From Adineta ricciae (Eukaryota > Rotifera > Eurotatoria > Adinetida > Adinetidae): a DNA stretch of 64,000 nt. This document shows positions 48,938-60,627 of the stretch, one piece after another. A model generated the notes under the pieces. The model was given only the letters and a program-made list of their open reading frames with translations, was not told the origin of the DNA and searched no databases. Position 1 is the stretch's first letter. Each line of letters opens with the position of its first letter. Location: NCBI GenBank assembly GCA_905250025.1, contig CAJNOJ010000085.1:1-64000 (forward strand), given 5' to 3'. The position numbers were made by a program, and so were the translations under genes.

Positions 48938-51737
48938 CTGACACACGCCGTATGCGTAATGTGATTTTTCTCATCAAATGGATTATCCTTATGTACTTTG
49001 ATATGCTATTTTCTTGCGTTCTCTTCTGTATAGGTGAGTATATAAACACGTGTTTTGTATCAAAACAATGCGGTTTACGCGAAAGAAAGAAATTTAGGCG
49101 TAGTTTCATCACCGCATAGATCTGTTCCACAAAAAAAAATCGTCACACTATTAACCAAAAACCAAACAAAAGTTCTTTTAGTCTTTAGCGAATTATAATT
49201 GAGATAGAAGACCTCGGCGAATGCTGTGTCTTAAAATAAACTGGTCGGAATATGAATAAATAAAGATGAAAAATCGATTTTAAATCTAAAGCTATTTCAT
49301 TCAACAGAAGTCAAATTCGCTTCGTTGTTAATCAGTTCTTCGATCGGACTCGTATCAGAATAGAGATTTAGGACTGTTTGGAAAAGTTGTTTTTTATTTA
49401 ATTCTTTTGCCAGACATCATCCTTCGTCGATCAAATTTGTGATTGCCTGTACAAACTAATAGAAACCGAATATTGAACAAAGATTTTATCATAAGTATCT
49501 TTCCACATAAATCTATTCGAATAAGAAATAAATCTGATCAGTTCCTTCAATGATTCGATGAATTATCAGAACACGTGGGAATCGTGTCATACATGATAAG
49601 TAGTTCTTTCCATGTCATCGTTCTTCAAAGTCAATTCATTCAATTTCCGACAGATCAATGATCTTTGCTATATCGACCACAATGAAACAATCTTCTTATG
49701 GTGTTTAACAATTCATGTTATTGAAATGACTAGTAGCAATATTACCTTTTGCTACCTAAATCTGATTACTGATTGTATTCAGTGGCAAAGATTTTATACT
49801 TATCAGCGGACAGAAACCGAATGAGGGAAGAAAACATATTTAATATGAGCTCGGATTGGAGTATTTCGTAAGCAAAGATCTCTCTCTCGGTTTTTCGGGA
49901 AAATATTTCCAAGCACTAAGGAAATTAATTGTTTGGAATAAAAGTATTCAAGGTATATTGAGAAAGATTATTCCATTGAGTAACAGACTCTCAAAGTGTG
50001 ATCTATTATATGAAAATTTCCCATTTGTGTTCGACACTTTAACGAATAGTTATTACACCATATCAGATTAGTTTAAATATGAAATACTGCTCTATTCAAG
50101 CTCTGTTCGAAGGTCCAAATGTGATGGTTTACCAATACAAAGAGCACTAATGGAACATCTTAGAAATTGAAACCTAACCTCACTATTACTCTTCATGACC
50201 TTCTTTGTTACTTATTTCGTATGTCTATTCTGTGTATAGTCAAAGCACCGTTTAGTTTTTATTCTTCATTTCTCATGAAATTAACTTTAAATACAAAAGT
50301 TGTCTGCTATTGTCTTTATGATAAACTCATTCGACTCGTCTCATCAATAAATAGATATGAAAGTGAGAATGTGGGAGTGTAGCGAAGACTTTTACGTTTT
50401 TCTCCGCCTTTTCCAGATTTACGGATTAGTCTAGCTCACGGGGAATTTGAAATTATTCGTCGAAAATATTAGGATAAGAAAATGAGACGCATGCTACTTT
50501 GTAGGAAAATCTTTTATAATGGAAGAGGAATAAAAAAGAAGTATCTAGTATGATCTTCATAGTAAATGAATGAACCGGTTTGTATGTTGCATCCTATTTT
50601 CTGAAAGAAAATATTATTTAGTTGTTAAATACTGGACTCAAATACTTGAAGTTTGTCTTGAAGGTGAGGGTGAGCACGTGCAGCTATCATGACATGTTTC
50701 GCATCAGCTAACAGATTTCTCAGAAAAATTATGAGCAGTCTAGGCCAATTCTATTCTTGTTTGACGGATCCATCAGTTGGTATCGTTAGAATTTATTAAA
50801 ATAAATCTTGGATTTGCTTTTGCGAATAATTAAGACTAAGAGTGAGAGTGTGGGCATATAGAGACAGCTAAACTCATAGTACGGCTTTGTTTGATGTTGA
50901 TGATGTTCATTTAATAGAAGGAGATGCTTGTAACTATTTATCCTATTATGCTCATAAGAACATGCTTGCCATTGATGAACAGGTATTCTTATTGTTTTGA
51001 TATATGATTGCATTTGCTCCAGTAAATTTTCTGCTTGATCTGAACACATATGAATATTTATAGCTTACTTGCGAACAGAGATCATGCGCAAAGTTGTCTT
51101 TGATATAGTTCGCTTTGTGGAAAGCATTTTTTTTCTATCGGTTGCATATACTTACACCCCATGGGTAGACCTGCTCTTTTCAAATTTTGTACCTCCAAAT
51201 AAAACAGGCAATCTGATGAGCAGATCTTCTTCAATTAACCAAACACGTGTGGAGTCTTTTTTCACCTTGTTTTTACATTATTATCACAGTGACATTTCTT
51301 AGTTTATTTTGTTTTTTGCTATGTCTCTGACCCATTGTTAATCGTTGTCGCTTTTTGAGCTGTAACTTTTTTTTTCCTGTTGGCATATATATTAACAGAA
51401 TCCAGAGAAGCAAGAGAAACTACATTGTCTTTTTGTTCTGTCGCCAGAAATCGTGAAAATTATATGCATACACCACATTCTCTCGAAGTATGTACAACTT
51501 GAGCGTGGTTTGCGAGTAGCAAAACGAACGAAAAAAGCACAGACAAGGAAAAAGAAAGAAAACCACTATTATCATCACTGAGAATGGCAGAAAGCAGTTC
51601 ACGTAGAAGGTGTAGTTTCCAAACTCAATTTATCTTCAAGATCATCAGATGGTTTGTCTGGAAAAGTTATAAAATCAATAGACAGTATCTGGTGAGAGTC
51701 CATATGCAGTGTAGTTGGCTTTCATTTCATTAGTGAC
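48938..51737. other. 2.8-kb AT-rich intergenic region
   Basis: No gene that I can support; the open frames are short, AT-biased and without motifs. It includes a diverged copy of a dispersed repeat (about 51180-51335) related to 40880-41040. Confidence 0.5.
51180..51335 (+). repeat. Diverged copy of a dispersed repeat
   Basis: Shares blocks with 40880-41040: TTTGTACCT..CAAAT, ACAGGCAATCTG, CAGATC.TCTTC, GTGGAGTCTTTTTTC/GGAGTCTTTTTTC, CACATTATCACTACAG/ATTATTATCACAGTG and GCTATGTCTCTGA/TCTATGTCTCTGA, in the same order and orientation. Identity perhaps 70-75 %. No ORF; possibly a remnant of an old transposable element. Confidence 0.6.
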
Positions 51738-53187
51738 CTATTTGGGATTTGTACTTGGACCAGATCCAGGCATACCTGGTTTTTCGTTGTTGGATTTATT
51801 GCCTATTAGTTGAAAATTCATGTGCATTGTGATTGAAAAACAAGAAAATAAAATAGACGACACTTACCACCCTGGCCTTTTTTTGAGCCGCGTTGTGTCT
51901 GTTGATTGTCATTAGGCGGATTCTTTTTCTTTTGTTGCTGGTGCTGGTGTTGGTGTTGGTGTTGACCTCCAGAGTGAGGATTATGTTTGGGGGCAGCTCC
52001 TCTTGGTTGATGATCATTCGAATATGGGGCTGGTGGGTATCGGTTTTGCTGTTGTGATCTTCGGTCGACAAAGTATCCAGTTGCACTGCTATTTTGATCG
52101 GAATAATTTGGATTCATATGCTGACGAACATTTTGTCCCGGTGGAAAACGTTGATTATGATACATCTGTAATGAATTTTGTTGAAATGACGGCCGGTTTG
52201 AAAAACGTCGATTGTCATTATTCGAACGTTGTGGACGATAATGTTGTCCATTATTATTTGGTCGAACAGAGAATTGTTGCGAGCTAGTACGGATACATTC
52301 TTTGGGTAAAAGAGCTACGACACGTGTTAAGCTTTCGTATAAAGAACGATCGAGTAAACAGGTCGATACACGTTTTGTAACTTGTTTTTGAACGTCAATC
52401 GATTTGGAGCATAACATTTGACCAAATTGACTTGACTGCTCCTTCCACATACCGTCATCATCGTTATGAACAGATAAAAAATTCGAAAAAAGTATGGATT
52501 CAAGTTGAGGTTTCGTGGTCAGAGGTTCAGTTTTTATTGGTGCAAAGAATAGTTTTGAAAGGATATCGTTTTCAGGTGCGGATGACATAGAGGTTTTCTT
52601 CACATCGTTGGGAGTTGAATCAGATTCATTCGTTTCAGCACGGAATTTCTCTTTTTCGTTGGATGAAGGTGGCGACGGATCATTTCGAAGATATTCATTA
52701 GCAAGATCATCGAGCGAGAAATCATCATCATTGCCATTATTTGGTGGTGTAGATGGCAAGAGAGGTACTGTTACCGTTGTCATATCTTTAATTTCAATAG
52801 ATGAAGAGTCTAAACAAATAATTAACGAGACGATTAAAGTACGCAAACTGTTTAGCGATTAGAAGAACAATTTTTACTGTTATTTTCCTTGTTATTCATT
52901 TGATCTTGGTCAATCAACAGATCTTTCCCAATTGCAAGGATAGTATCAAAAGATATTCGTCGATCAATATGTGAAGCTGAAGGTGACAGAAGGATAAACT
53001 GTGCAATTGACAACAATAAATCAGTTTCCTTTGGTTGTTGTGCGATAAATTGTGGCTCACGTTGAAATTTCTGTATTAGTTTTTCTAATGAGTCGATCAA
53101 ACGTACGCGTTTCAGTGTTGTGTTATCTTCAGCAAAACCGGGTGGTGGTAATGACGAGGGTTGATCATCGCGAGCACATACAGGCAT
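51738..53187 (-). CDS. Unrecognised Gln/Asn/His-rich low-complexity protein
   Basis: Not recognised. Modelled as three exons, 53187-52878, 52809-51868, 51802-51738, in frame (about 438 aa), ending GSGPSTNPK. The start is the first ATG (MPVCARDD); the frame is open a little further upstream without another ATG. The N-terminal part looks folded and helical (RVRLIDSLEKLIQKFQ, DLLLSIAQFIL). The middle is acidic and Ser/Pro-rich, with a conserved-looking helical block (GQMLCSKSIDVQKQVTKRV). The C-terminal 150 residues are Asn/Gln/Arg/Pro/His-rich with RGG-like and HQHQ runs, typical of RNA-granule proteins. A role in mRNA regulation is only a guess from composition. It is divergently transcribed from RTF2, 311 bp apart, so the two may share a promoter region. 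Confidence 0.65.
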
Positions 53188-53498
53188 GATAATTTCACAC
53201 TGTTGTTGCAATTTCGTTGATATATTGTGTTTGTAAACAGAATTTACCAGAATACGAAGAAAAGAAAACCAGCGCGGCGTTTCTTACATGCTTACTGGCT
53301 ATAGAATATGACTCACCTTGTCAATATTTTTCTCACTTATGAATGATGATGTCGCTAGTGCATTTTCCCGTAGAGTCTAAGACAATTTTCCTATGGGGCA
53401 CATGAGAATATATATATTTGTATATTGTAGTGTTTTGTCTTGACTCATAAGAACTGAAAAATCATTTCTTTTATTATAATACATCCAAATAAATCAAC

Positions 53499-54410
53499 AT
53501 GGGAGGTGATGGTGGATCAATACCAAAACGAATCGAACTTGTTCAACAGAAGAAAAAGCCGGAAGCAAAAGATAAAGATGCAGCCAACATGGCCAAATGG
53601 CGTCATTGTGCGTTAAAACATGATACACTTAGGCAACCTATTGTTGTTGATTCGTATGGGTTGCTGTACAATAAAGATGCTATTCTGGAGTATTTACTGG
53701 ATCGTGGAAGTTTTGAACATGGACCAGCGTATATAAAAAAGCTGAAAGATGTTAAAGAATTGCAATTAACTGAAAATGCGTCGTTCAAAGCGAATCATAA
53801 TGAATTAGGCAATGAATATTTGGATGTTTATTCGTCTCCATTTATGTGTCCAATAACATTCGTCGAAATGAATGGAAAATATAAGTTTTGTGCTCTATGG
53901 ACGTGTGGTTGTGTTCTTTCGGATCGAGCACTTCGATCCGTCAATAAGTCAGCTACTAGCGAAGAAAAACTTACCTGTCCACACTGTGGTAAAGAGTATT
54001 CATCCAGTGATGATGTACTTATTCTCAATCCCGAAGATGAAGATATCAAGTTAATGGAACAAAGACGAGAAAGACTAGCTGTAAATCAGAAAAAGAACGT
54101 ATTATCAAAACGAAAACTAGCTGAAGCAGAAGAACAACCTTCAGCTGAAAAGAAGGTCAAAACTGGTAAGTATTCTACTATTGCTCACAATTGTATTCAT
54201 CATCGAATTTGTCTTTTAGAATCAACAACAATAAAACCTAGTACTTCGAAAATAGTTCCGACATCGAATGCTACAAATACGAAATCATCGATTCAACAAG
54301 ATCCAACTAAATCGGATCTATACAAATCGTTGTTTACCACAAGTGATGCAGCGAAAAAGAAAGAAAAAAATAAAGCACATTGGGTTACTTATAATCCGCT
54401 GTATTTTTAA
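53499..54410 (+). CDS. RTF2: Replication termination factor 2 homologue
   Basis: Nuclear protein linked to stalled-fork control and splicing in other eukaryotes. Starts MGGDGGSIPKRIELV, as in the family. Zinc-binding RING/U-box-like part at about aa 30-180: WRHCALKHDTLRQPIV, SPFMCPITFVEMNGKYKF, WTCGCVLS, LTCPHCGKEY. Lys/Glu-rich tail ends HWVTYNPLYF. A 54-nt intron (54166-54219, GTAAGT to TTTTAG) is most likely removed; its length is a multiple of three, so the frame stays open through it. CDS then is 53499-54165 plus 54220-54410. An AATAAA signal lies at 54458-54463. Confidence 0.93.
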   Translation: MGGDGGSIPKRIELVQQKKKPEAKDKDAANMAKWRHCALKHDTLRQPIVVDSYGLLYNKDAILEYLLDRGSFEHGPAYIKKLKDVKELQLTENASFKANHNELGNEYLDVYSSPFMCPITFVEMNGKYKFCALWTCGCVLSDRALRSVNKSATSEEKLTCPHCGKEYSSSDDVLILNPEDEDIKLMEQRRERLAVNQKKNVLSKRKLAEAEEQPSAEKKVKTGKYSTIAHNCIHHRICLLESTTIKPSTSKIVPTSNATNTKSSIQQDPTKSDLYKSLFTTSDAAKKKEKNKAHWVTYNPLYF

Positions 54411-54544
54411 TTAACGTTCATTGTAAAGACTACTATTTCGTTTTGTGTTGTATATTGAATAAACAAACGTTCTATCTTTATGATTCTTTCTCTTTAGTAT
54501 TTCTAGATTAGTATGAATTATCTTTGAATAAATAAATCCAACCA

Positions 54545-56225
54545 ATGGACACAAACAGTGTAGATGATAATCATACATTATCAACGAATAATGGCATAGG
54601 TGATGAAGCCGAAGGTATATGGAGTGCTGATATTGAGCAAAGTTTTCTTGAAGCATTAGCTATTTATCCTCCATGTGGACGGCGTAAAATCATTTTAACT
54701 GAGGAAGGAAAAATGTACGGACGGAATGAATTAGTGGCACGTTATATTAAAATTCGCACAGGCAAAACACGAACACGCAAACAAGTTTCGTCACATTTAC
54801 AAGTGCTGGCTAAACGTCGTTCAAAAGAAATTCAATCATTACGTAATGATAAAGCTGCACAACAAGTCATTCTCGACAGATTAAGACGATATACGTCGGC
54901 TGAGATTGTTTCCTTAAACAATGAACAAATAGCTAGTGATAATGATTCATGCTCTGATGACAATGGAGAATCAAAAAAGCCGAAAATAACGAGTCCAGTG
55001 AAGAATCTCCTTCAGCCAGTTCCAATAGATGAACATGTGGTGAAATCTGTGCCGATATTACCAGTGAAATTAGATCTTATAAAATCAAGCCAAGATTCAC
55101 ATTTACCTTTACAAACACCAGTTTTAAAAAAACATACGGTTAAAAAAGAAGTTCCTGTCAATAAAGCCGATACTCCGATGGCACCTATGATGAATACTTC
55201 TAGGCCAATGTTTTTACCAAGTAAAGATCTTTAGTTAAATGACATTAACTCTATTGATTGCATCTGTTTAGATTCTCCCATTGCTCACACTCACGGCACA
55301 GGTCGATCTCGATGTTCATCAAATGCATCCTCATCATCTCCATTGTCCTCCGGTTCAACAGGTTCTCAAACTGTGACCATGGTGAATCCAGTGATATATC
55401 CATTAGCTGCCATCGGTGGCGAGCACTTTCGGTTGCATGATCTAAGTGCTGTGATTGAAATCAAACGAACAATTGGTACAACACCACATCAATCATTAAT
55501 TTATCCACCCGCAGAAATCTATACAACCGAACAACGCGATCTCGTTCATTTACATGCCAATGACATTCGAATGAAAAATATCCATGCATTCGAAACCATA
55601 TCTATCGATCAAATCTTTGATAAATTTCCTCGTAATGATGGTTTAAAAGATCTATTCGAACGAAATCCTGATGGATCATTTTATTTGATTAAATTTTGGG
55701 CCGATGTACCTATACCACCACCAATCACAAGTGCCCTGAATATTCGTGACGAATCCTTTTTTACATCATTTGCGTACAGTAGTTCAACGAATCGACCAAT
55801 ACATATCTCAACACGGTTATGTTCATTTGGTAAACAAGTTTTAGAAAAAGTTGACATGAGTGAAAATCCTCAACTTGATTCATTTCAACAATTCGTTCAT
55901 CGGTTCGATCGAACACCTTTGTGTGAATATATGGTACAATTTATTCAAAAACTTCGCTCACTACCAAATGCTTACATGATGAATAGCGTATTGGAAGTAA
56001 GATTGATAAAAGATAGTGAATTATATTTGATCTCATGATTATCGAGATTATTGTGCACATATCTGCATGTTTTCTGTTTAGAATTTTACCGTCCTTCAAG
56101 TGATCAAATGTCTAGATAATTCCGAACGACTTTTACTATGTCTCGCCTTCGTGTTTGAAATTGCTATGCCCGATGTTGGTGGTCCGCAATATCAAGTGTA
56201 CAAATTGGTTTCAAATTTAAAATAA
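54545..56225 (+). CDS. TEAD: TEAD/Scalloped transcription factor
   Basis: DNA-binding end point of the Hippo pathway; needs YAP/Yorkie-type co-activators. Exons 54545-55220, 55272-55996, 56082-56225, in frame, about 514 aa. The TEA domain at about aa 24-100 is almost unchanged from other animals ([54 protein letters not shown]). The co-activator-binding domain fills the C-terminal 220 residues: [30 protein letters not shown]-like [24 protein letters not shown] across the last intron, ending YQVYKLV. The middle is Ser-rich and of low complexity. It starts 134 bp after RTF2 on the same strand. Confidence 0.96.
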
Positions 56226-56703
56226 AATAACAATAAATAAATAGACAATGATTCAATCATAATCATGTTCCTTCTGTTCGGTGCCTTTGTCTTCTTTCTC
56301 ATTCTATGTATCTTCTGTATTTTTTTATGCAATTCTTCGATTTCTTATCCTTACAAACAAAAGTACATTTGATATCGTGGAATTCCTTTTTTCAGAACAG
56401 TGAGGTGTCGGCTTGTTTTTTGTTTTGCTTTTGCTCAATCACAGGAACTTATGAGTGCTGTTCGAGCGAATAATCAACATGTCTTGTGAATTTTTGCCTA
56501 TTTTTGGTCTATCTGCCCAGTGATCACGGCGCATTCGTTCTTTCCGTTTGATATGTTTTTTTTTCTACTATTCTATCTAACAAAAATCCGGTCCTTTCTT
56601 CTTCTCTTTTTGTTTACGAAAAGCAATTCTTCAATAAAAGAGTTAAGAAGAAGTAGATATATACATGTACATATGTTGTTTGTCACTGTCTATCCTATTC
56701 CAG
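56226..56703. other. Intergenic region TEAD-NAXD
   Basis: About 480 bp. Several AATAAA-like signals directly follow the TEAD stop (56221-56240). The segment ends in a pyrimidine-rich stretch and CAG immediately before the NAXD ATG. No gene seen. Confidence 0.5.
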
Positions 56704-57745
56704 ATGGCTATGGGTTCGCAACATACACAATTGATTCAAGCATTTAAAAAGGTGATACCACCATTGTTGTTCGACGCACACAAAGGCGAAGCTGGACGTA
56801 TTGGCGTTGTTGGAGGAAGTGAAGAATATACTGGTGCACCAATCTTTGCAAGCATGGCTGCGTTTCGAACTGGTGCCGATCTTGTTCATGTCTTTTGTAC
56901 AAGTAGTGCGGCTATACCAATCAAAAGTTTTTCACCTGATCTTATTGTTCATCCAATTCTTGTAAGAATAGCATAAAACATCTCGATCGTTTTCAATAAC
57001 ATCTATTTAGGATTCGACTTCGTTTTCTGATGATATGAATAAATGGTTGCCACGCTTACATGCACTAGTGATTGGTCCTGGTTTAGGACGGGACAAGATG
57101 ATTCTATCCAATGTCGAACATCTCATTGGTGTATTACGTAAACAGGAGAAGCCGATTCCGCTTGTTATTGACGCTGATGGTCTTCATCTAATCACAGAAA
57201 AACCGGATCTTATCAAAAATTATGAGAATTGTATTTTAACCCCGAATGCAATCGAATTCGAACGTTTGTTTGAAAAAGTAACCGGTATGAAATCGAAAGA
57301 TCAGGAAAAGGAGAAAGACAAAGCACACTTAGCACAAAATCTGGCTGATACGATGCGTGTAAATATTCTTATGAAAGGACATCTTGACACAATTGCTTCA
57401 CCAGACAGTTCTCAGTTGATTCATTGTGGTATCGATGGATCGCCTAGACGTTGTGGTGGTCAGGGTGATCTACTAGCTGGTGCTTTAGTTGCTGCTTATT
57501 ACTGGACTGTCAAAAATCAAGATAAAATTGGAAATCAATCATCTAATGCGGACAAATCTCCCAAAACCATAGATCAACAAAGTAGCACATCGAAACTAAC
57601 TCCAGCTCAAGTTGCCGGCTATGCTGCATCGACATTAATTCGTACATCGTGTCAAGCTATATTCAGTAAACTTGGCCGTTCAATGATTAGTGCCGATGTA
57701 TTAAAAGAAATTGGGCCAACATTCAATAAGTTATTTGAGAAATAA
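56704..57745 (+). CDS. NAXD: ATP/ADP-dependent NAD(P)H-hydrate dehydratase
   Basis: Repairs hydrated NADH/NADPH back to the normal cofactors, together with the NAXE epimerase. Exons 56704-56961 and 57011-57745, about 330 aa. Ribokinase-like fold: [13 protein letters not shown] near aa 37-50, [38 protein letters not shown], and the nucleotide-binding [11 protein letters not shown] loop rich in Asn/Lys/Ser after [12 protein letters not shown] is longer than usual. The ATG directly follows a TTCCAG acceptor-like sequence, so the 5' end may be made by cis- or trans-splicing. The stop codon lies within AATAAA (57741-57746). Confidence 0.95.
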
Positions 57746-57840
57746 AGTCTTTTTCGTCATATATTTATTTTATTTTCTGAATATAATTGTTCGTCTGTTT
57801 TACGCTAGCACATATAAACTCATACTTAACCTTTTTTTAG

Positions 57841-58879
57841 ATGGCAGGAGGAACTGTTCATTCGTTTTCGCAGCCGCTTGTTGTGGAAAACCCTTCATCA
57901 ATGACAGGCTCGATACGAAATCTTCTCTCGAATACACTTGCACCATTTCAACAAGAATATCGACATTGGCCATGGACACAAATAGGAACCATCGTTGTCG
58001 TATGTATTGGTTCCTATACAGTTTATAGATATTTACCTGGCGCTTATCGGCGATATTACATGTCATCAACGAGGAACTTTTCTCAGCGATATAATGATGC
58101 ACTTCGTTCTGAAAAAGAGAAACTCTTCAACGAATTAAGACATGTGAAAACGAGAGAAGAAGGAAGAAAAATTCAAGTTGTAGAAATCGGTGCTGCACAT
58201 GGTGCTAATATGGCATTCTATCCTCCACACGGTAGTCAAACGAAAGAATCTTGATTAGATTTCAAATGAGTTGTCTGTTTTTGTTGCAGAAGTGGAGGTC
58301 ATTTGTGTAGAGCCTATACGAGAATTTGAAGTGTATTTAACTCAATCACTTCGACAAAATCCCCATGTGAAATGTAGAGAACTACTAGTCGGCGGTGCAG
58401 AAAATATTTCTGGTATACAAATTAAATAACGCTCGTTCCACTTCCATGCACTTAGCTTTTTTTTTTATATTTCACCTCAGTTATCCGAGATGATCAAGTT
58501 GATGCTGTGGTTTCAACGCTAACACTCTCATCTTGCAAAGATGTCAATCAAGCATTACGTGAAGTTCGTCGAATTCTTAAACCTGTAAATGTCAAACTAA
58601 CATGCTTTTCTTCTTCCATTAATTCGTCATTCTTGTTTATTATAGGGCGGTATCTTCATATACATGGAGAATATTCGTTCATCAAATGTTTTCTTTGCTT
58701 TTATTCAATATCTTTGTTTACCACTATACAGATTTCTATTCGGAATTTCATTGGTTCGAAATATTCCTGAATACATTGAACGAGCACATTTTCTTGGCGG
58801 TATTACACAACACGTATTTGTTGCACATGGTATTCCTTTTCTGCTACGTGCTCACGTATCAGGCATTGCACGGAAATGA
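57841..58879 (+). CDS. METTL7/TMT1-like membrane-anchored SAM methyltransferase
   Basis: Class I SAM-dependent methyltransferase of the METTL7 (thiol methyltransferase) type, usually anchored to ER or lipid droplets. Exons 57841-58231, 58290-58412, 58481-58584, 58646-58879, in frame, 283 aa. Hydrophobic anchor near aa 42-58 (IGTIVVVCIGSYTVYRY). SAM motif I VVEIGAAHGANMAFYPP matches the family's LEIGxGTGANFxFYP, with Ala-Ala-His in place of Gly-Thr; acidic EVICVEPIREFE follows; then QVDAVVSTLTLSSCKDVNQALREVRRIL and GGIFIYMEN. The substrate cannot be told. It starts 95 bp after the NAXD stop, on the same strand, right after TTTTTTAG. Confidence 0.9.
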
Positions 58880-59005
58880 TCCTTTGTTGCTGTTATTTCT
58901 GTTTATCTTTTCTTTGTATAATTTATTGAAAAACATGAACTGATATAAGTTTTTTAATGTCATCACTACGTTTTTGTGCCCAATAGTCTAGAAAAAAAAA
59001 CGAAA

Positions 59006-59010
59006 TAAAA
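59006..59010 (-). terminator. Pol III terminator of 5S rRNA
   Basis: T-run on the minus strand directly after the 5S 3' end, the usual RNA polymerase III stop. Confidence 0.75.
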
Positions 59011-59129
59011 AGCTTACGACACTCGGTATTCCCAGGCGGTCACCCATCCAAGTACTAACCGAGCCCGACGTTGCTTAACTTCAGTGATCGGACGAGAACT
59101 GGTGTATTCAACGTGGTATGGCCGTAAGC
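59011..59129 (-). rRNA. 5S rRNA: 5S ribosomal RNA
   Basis: 119 nt, complete. It contains the highly conserved internal control region and loops: GGCCATACCACGTTGAATAC, then CTCGTCCGATCACTGAAGTT, AAGCAACGTCGGGC, and GATGGGTGACCGCCTGGGAA. The closing helix is GCTTACG with CGTAAGC, both arms complementary. A single gene between protein genes, not an array, within this window. Confidence 0.96.
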
Positions 59130-59268
59130 GATCGATATATACTTACTCGACTGATACATGCATGACTTTCTCGTTCTTTTCTTGTATAATAATGAGTTAA
59201 GATACAATGGATAGACACAAAAGAAAAGATTGCTTGTTTATTAATGGAATTAGAAAGCAATAAATTGT

Positions 59269-59598
59269 TTAGTTAGAAGCATTATCGCGAATCGTTTTTT
59301 CCACGGTAAATGCGTTCTGAATAAGTTTTTCTTTGGTTAACGGATCGCCTAAACCATTTTGTTTGAGTGTATCAATCACTGTTTGACGTTGACTAGACGA
59401 CATTGCTTTGACCATGGAAAGAAGTGCTTTTGCATCATCATTTCTGTCGAGCGATGTTGAAGATGTATCTTCTCCAAATTGCTTTTTCGTTTCCATAGCA
59501 GTTTCCGTTTCCAATTTATCGGTTCGATTTTTATCACGAACTGAAACTTTAAAATCACTGGAGGATAAAGCTTCTAGTAAAACTTTCTCGTCAGTCAT
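59269..59598 (-). CDS. Small hypothetical protein, possibly 3' exon of a membrane protein
   Basis: Not recognised. A 109-aa frame from the ATG at 59598, polar and Lys/Asp/Ser-rich, with a helical C-terminal part (LLSMVKAMSSSQRQTVIDTL, DPLTKEKLIQNAF). Upstream on the same strand a 63-aa frame (59782-59595) contains a strong hydrophobic helix (LLAISFTLVFLLILCLSC) followed by Arg-rich sequence. A 61-nt intron (59647-59587, GTAAAT to GACGAG) would join the two in frame into one single-pass protein of about 150 aa, exons 59782-59648 and 59586-59269. The acceptor lacks a good pyrimidine tract, so either model is possible. Confidence 0.55.
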   Translation of the reverse strand: MTDEKVLLEALSSSDFKVSVRDKNRTDKLETETAMETKKQFGEDTSSTSLDRNDDAKALLSMVKAMSSSQRQTVIDTLKQNGLGDPLTKEKLIQNAFTVEKTIRDNASN

Positions 59599-59977
59599 TG
59601 TATGTGTAAATGATAAAATATAGGTTGAATGATATCGACTGATTTACCTCTGCACAAATAAACTGTTTGACTCGTCGTCGCCGTCCTTCTTGTTCTTCCC
59701 ATATTTCGCAAGACAAACAAAGAATCAATAAGAACACCAGAGTAAATGAGATCGCTAGAAGACGGTCTACAATTTCCTTCATACGCTTCTGTATTATACA
59801 AGGCGCGCTCAGAAATTCTCATTCTTTTTTCTGCCTACGGGCTCGAAATAATGCATTTGAAAAATTGTCAGTCTACTTATGTGTGTGTCTGAATTATCTT
59901 TGCTCAGCAGGTGGTCAATGAATGAACACTTGGTGTGCGTCTAGTGAAGTGATTAGAAGAAGTAGATAGACAGACAG
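59599..59977. promoter_or_regulatory. Divergent upstream region between small protein and EF-hand gene
   Basis: Contains the possible 5' exon of the minus-strand small membrane protein (59782-59648). Between about 59783 and 59977 it must hold the start sites of both divergent genes. No defined core promoter was picked out. Confidence 0.35.
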
Positions 59978-60627
59978 ATGCCTCCAAAATCTGGTAAAAT
60001 CGAAAGTAATCTAATCGGATCACGATCGGGTAAAAAGCAAGCTGTGAACAAAATTAATGATGTCACCGAACGTACACAACAGAATGTATTAGAAAGATTT
60101 ACAGATGAACAATTGGTGGAATTTCGAGAATTATTCAACATGTTCGATAAAGACAATCAAGGTAAAAAAAAGACAAATAAACGTTGAATGGAAAGAAAAT
60201 ATCTTTCCTATTAGGATTCTTAACTTTACAAGCACTTGTTTCAACAATGAAATCAGTTGGACAAACACCGACTGAGGCTGATACGATTGATTTAATGCGT
60301 GAAATTGATATCGATAATTCTGGTACTATTGATTTCTACGAATTTGTTCATATTATCTCACGTAAAATGCATCCAAGTGAGACAACACAAGAGATACGAC
60401 AAGCCTTCAATTTATTTGATCAAAATCAAGACGGAATGATTACATTGGATGACCTGCAGATGACTGTCGAGAAGTATTTGAAGACTTCAATTAATGATTT
60501 TGATCTACCGCAAATGATTGAATTAGCCGCTGATGATAATGCATCTGGACAAATTTCATTTGAAGATTTTCTTCGTGTCGCTGTTTGTCGAACTGACAAG
60601 AAACGAAGTGATGGAACAAGTACTTGA
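59978..60627 (+). CDS. Calmodulin-superfamily protein with four EF-hands
   Basis: Calcium-binding regulatory protein of the calmodulin/centrin/light-chain type. Exons 59978-60161 and 60215-60627, 198 aa. A basic N-terminal extension of about 40 residues (MPPKSGKIESNLIGSRSGKK) precedes the hands. EF1 (DKDNQGFLTLQA) is split by the intron and lacks the final Glu. EF2 (DIDNSGTIDFYE) is canonical. EF3 is DQNQDGMITLDD. EF4 (DDNASGQISFED) is near-canonical. So at least EF2 probably binds calcium well. The order and the basic extension resemble centrins or myosin regulatory light chains; I cannot choose between them. The ATG directly follows ACAG. Confidence 0.88.
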
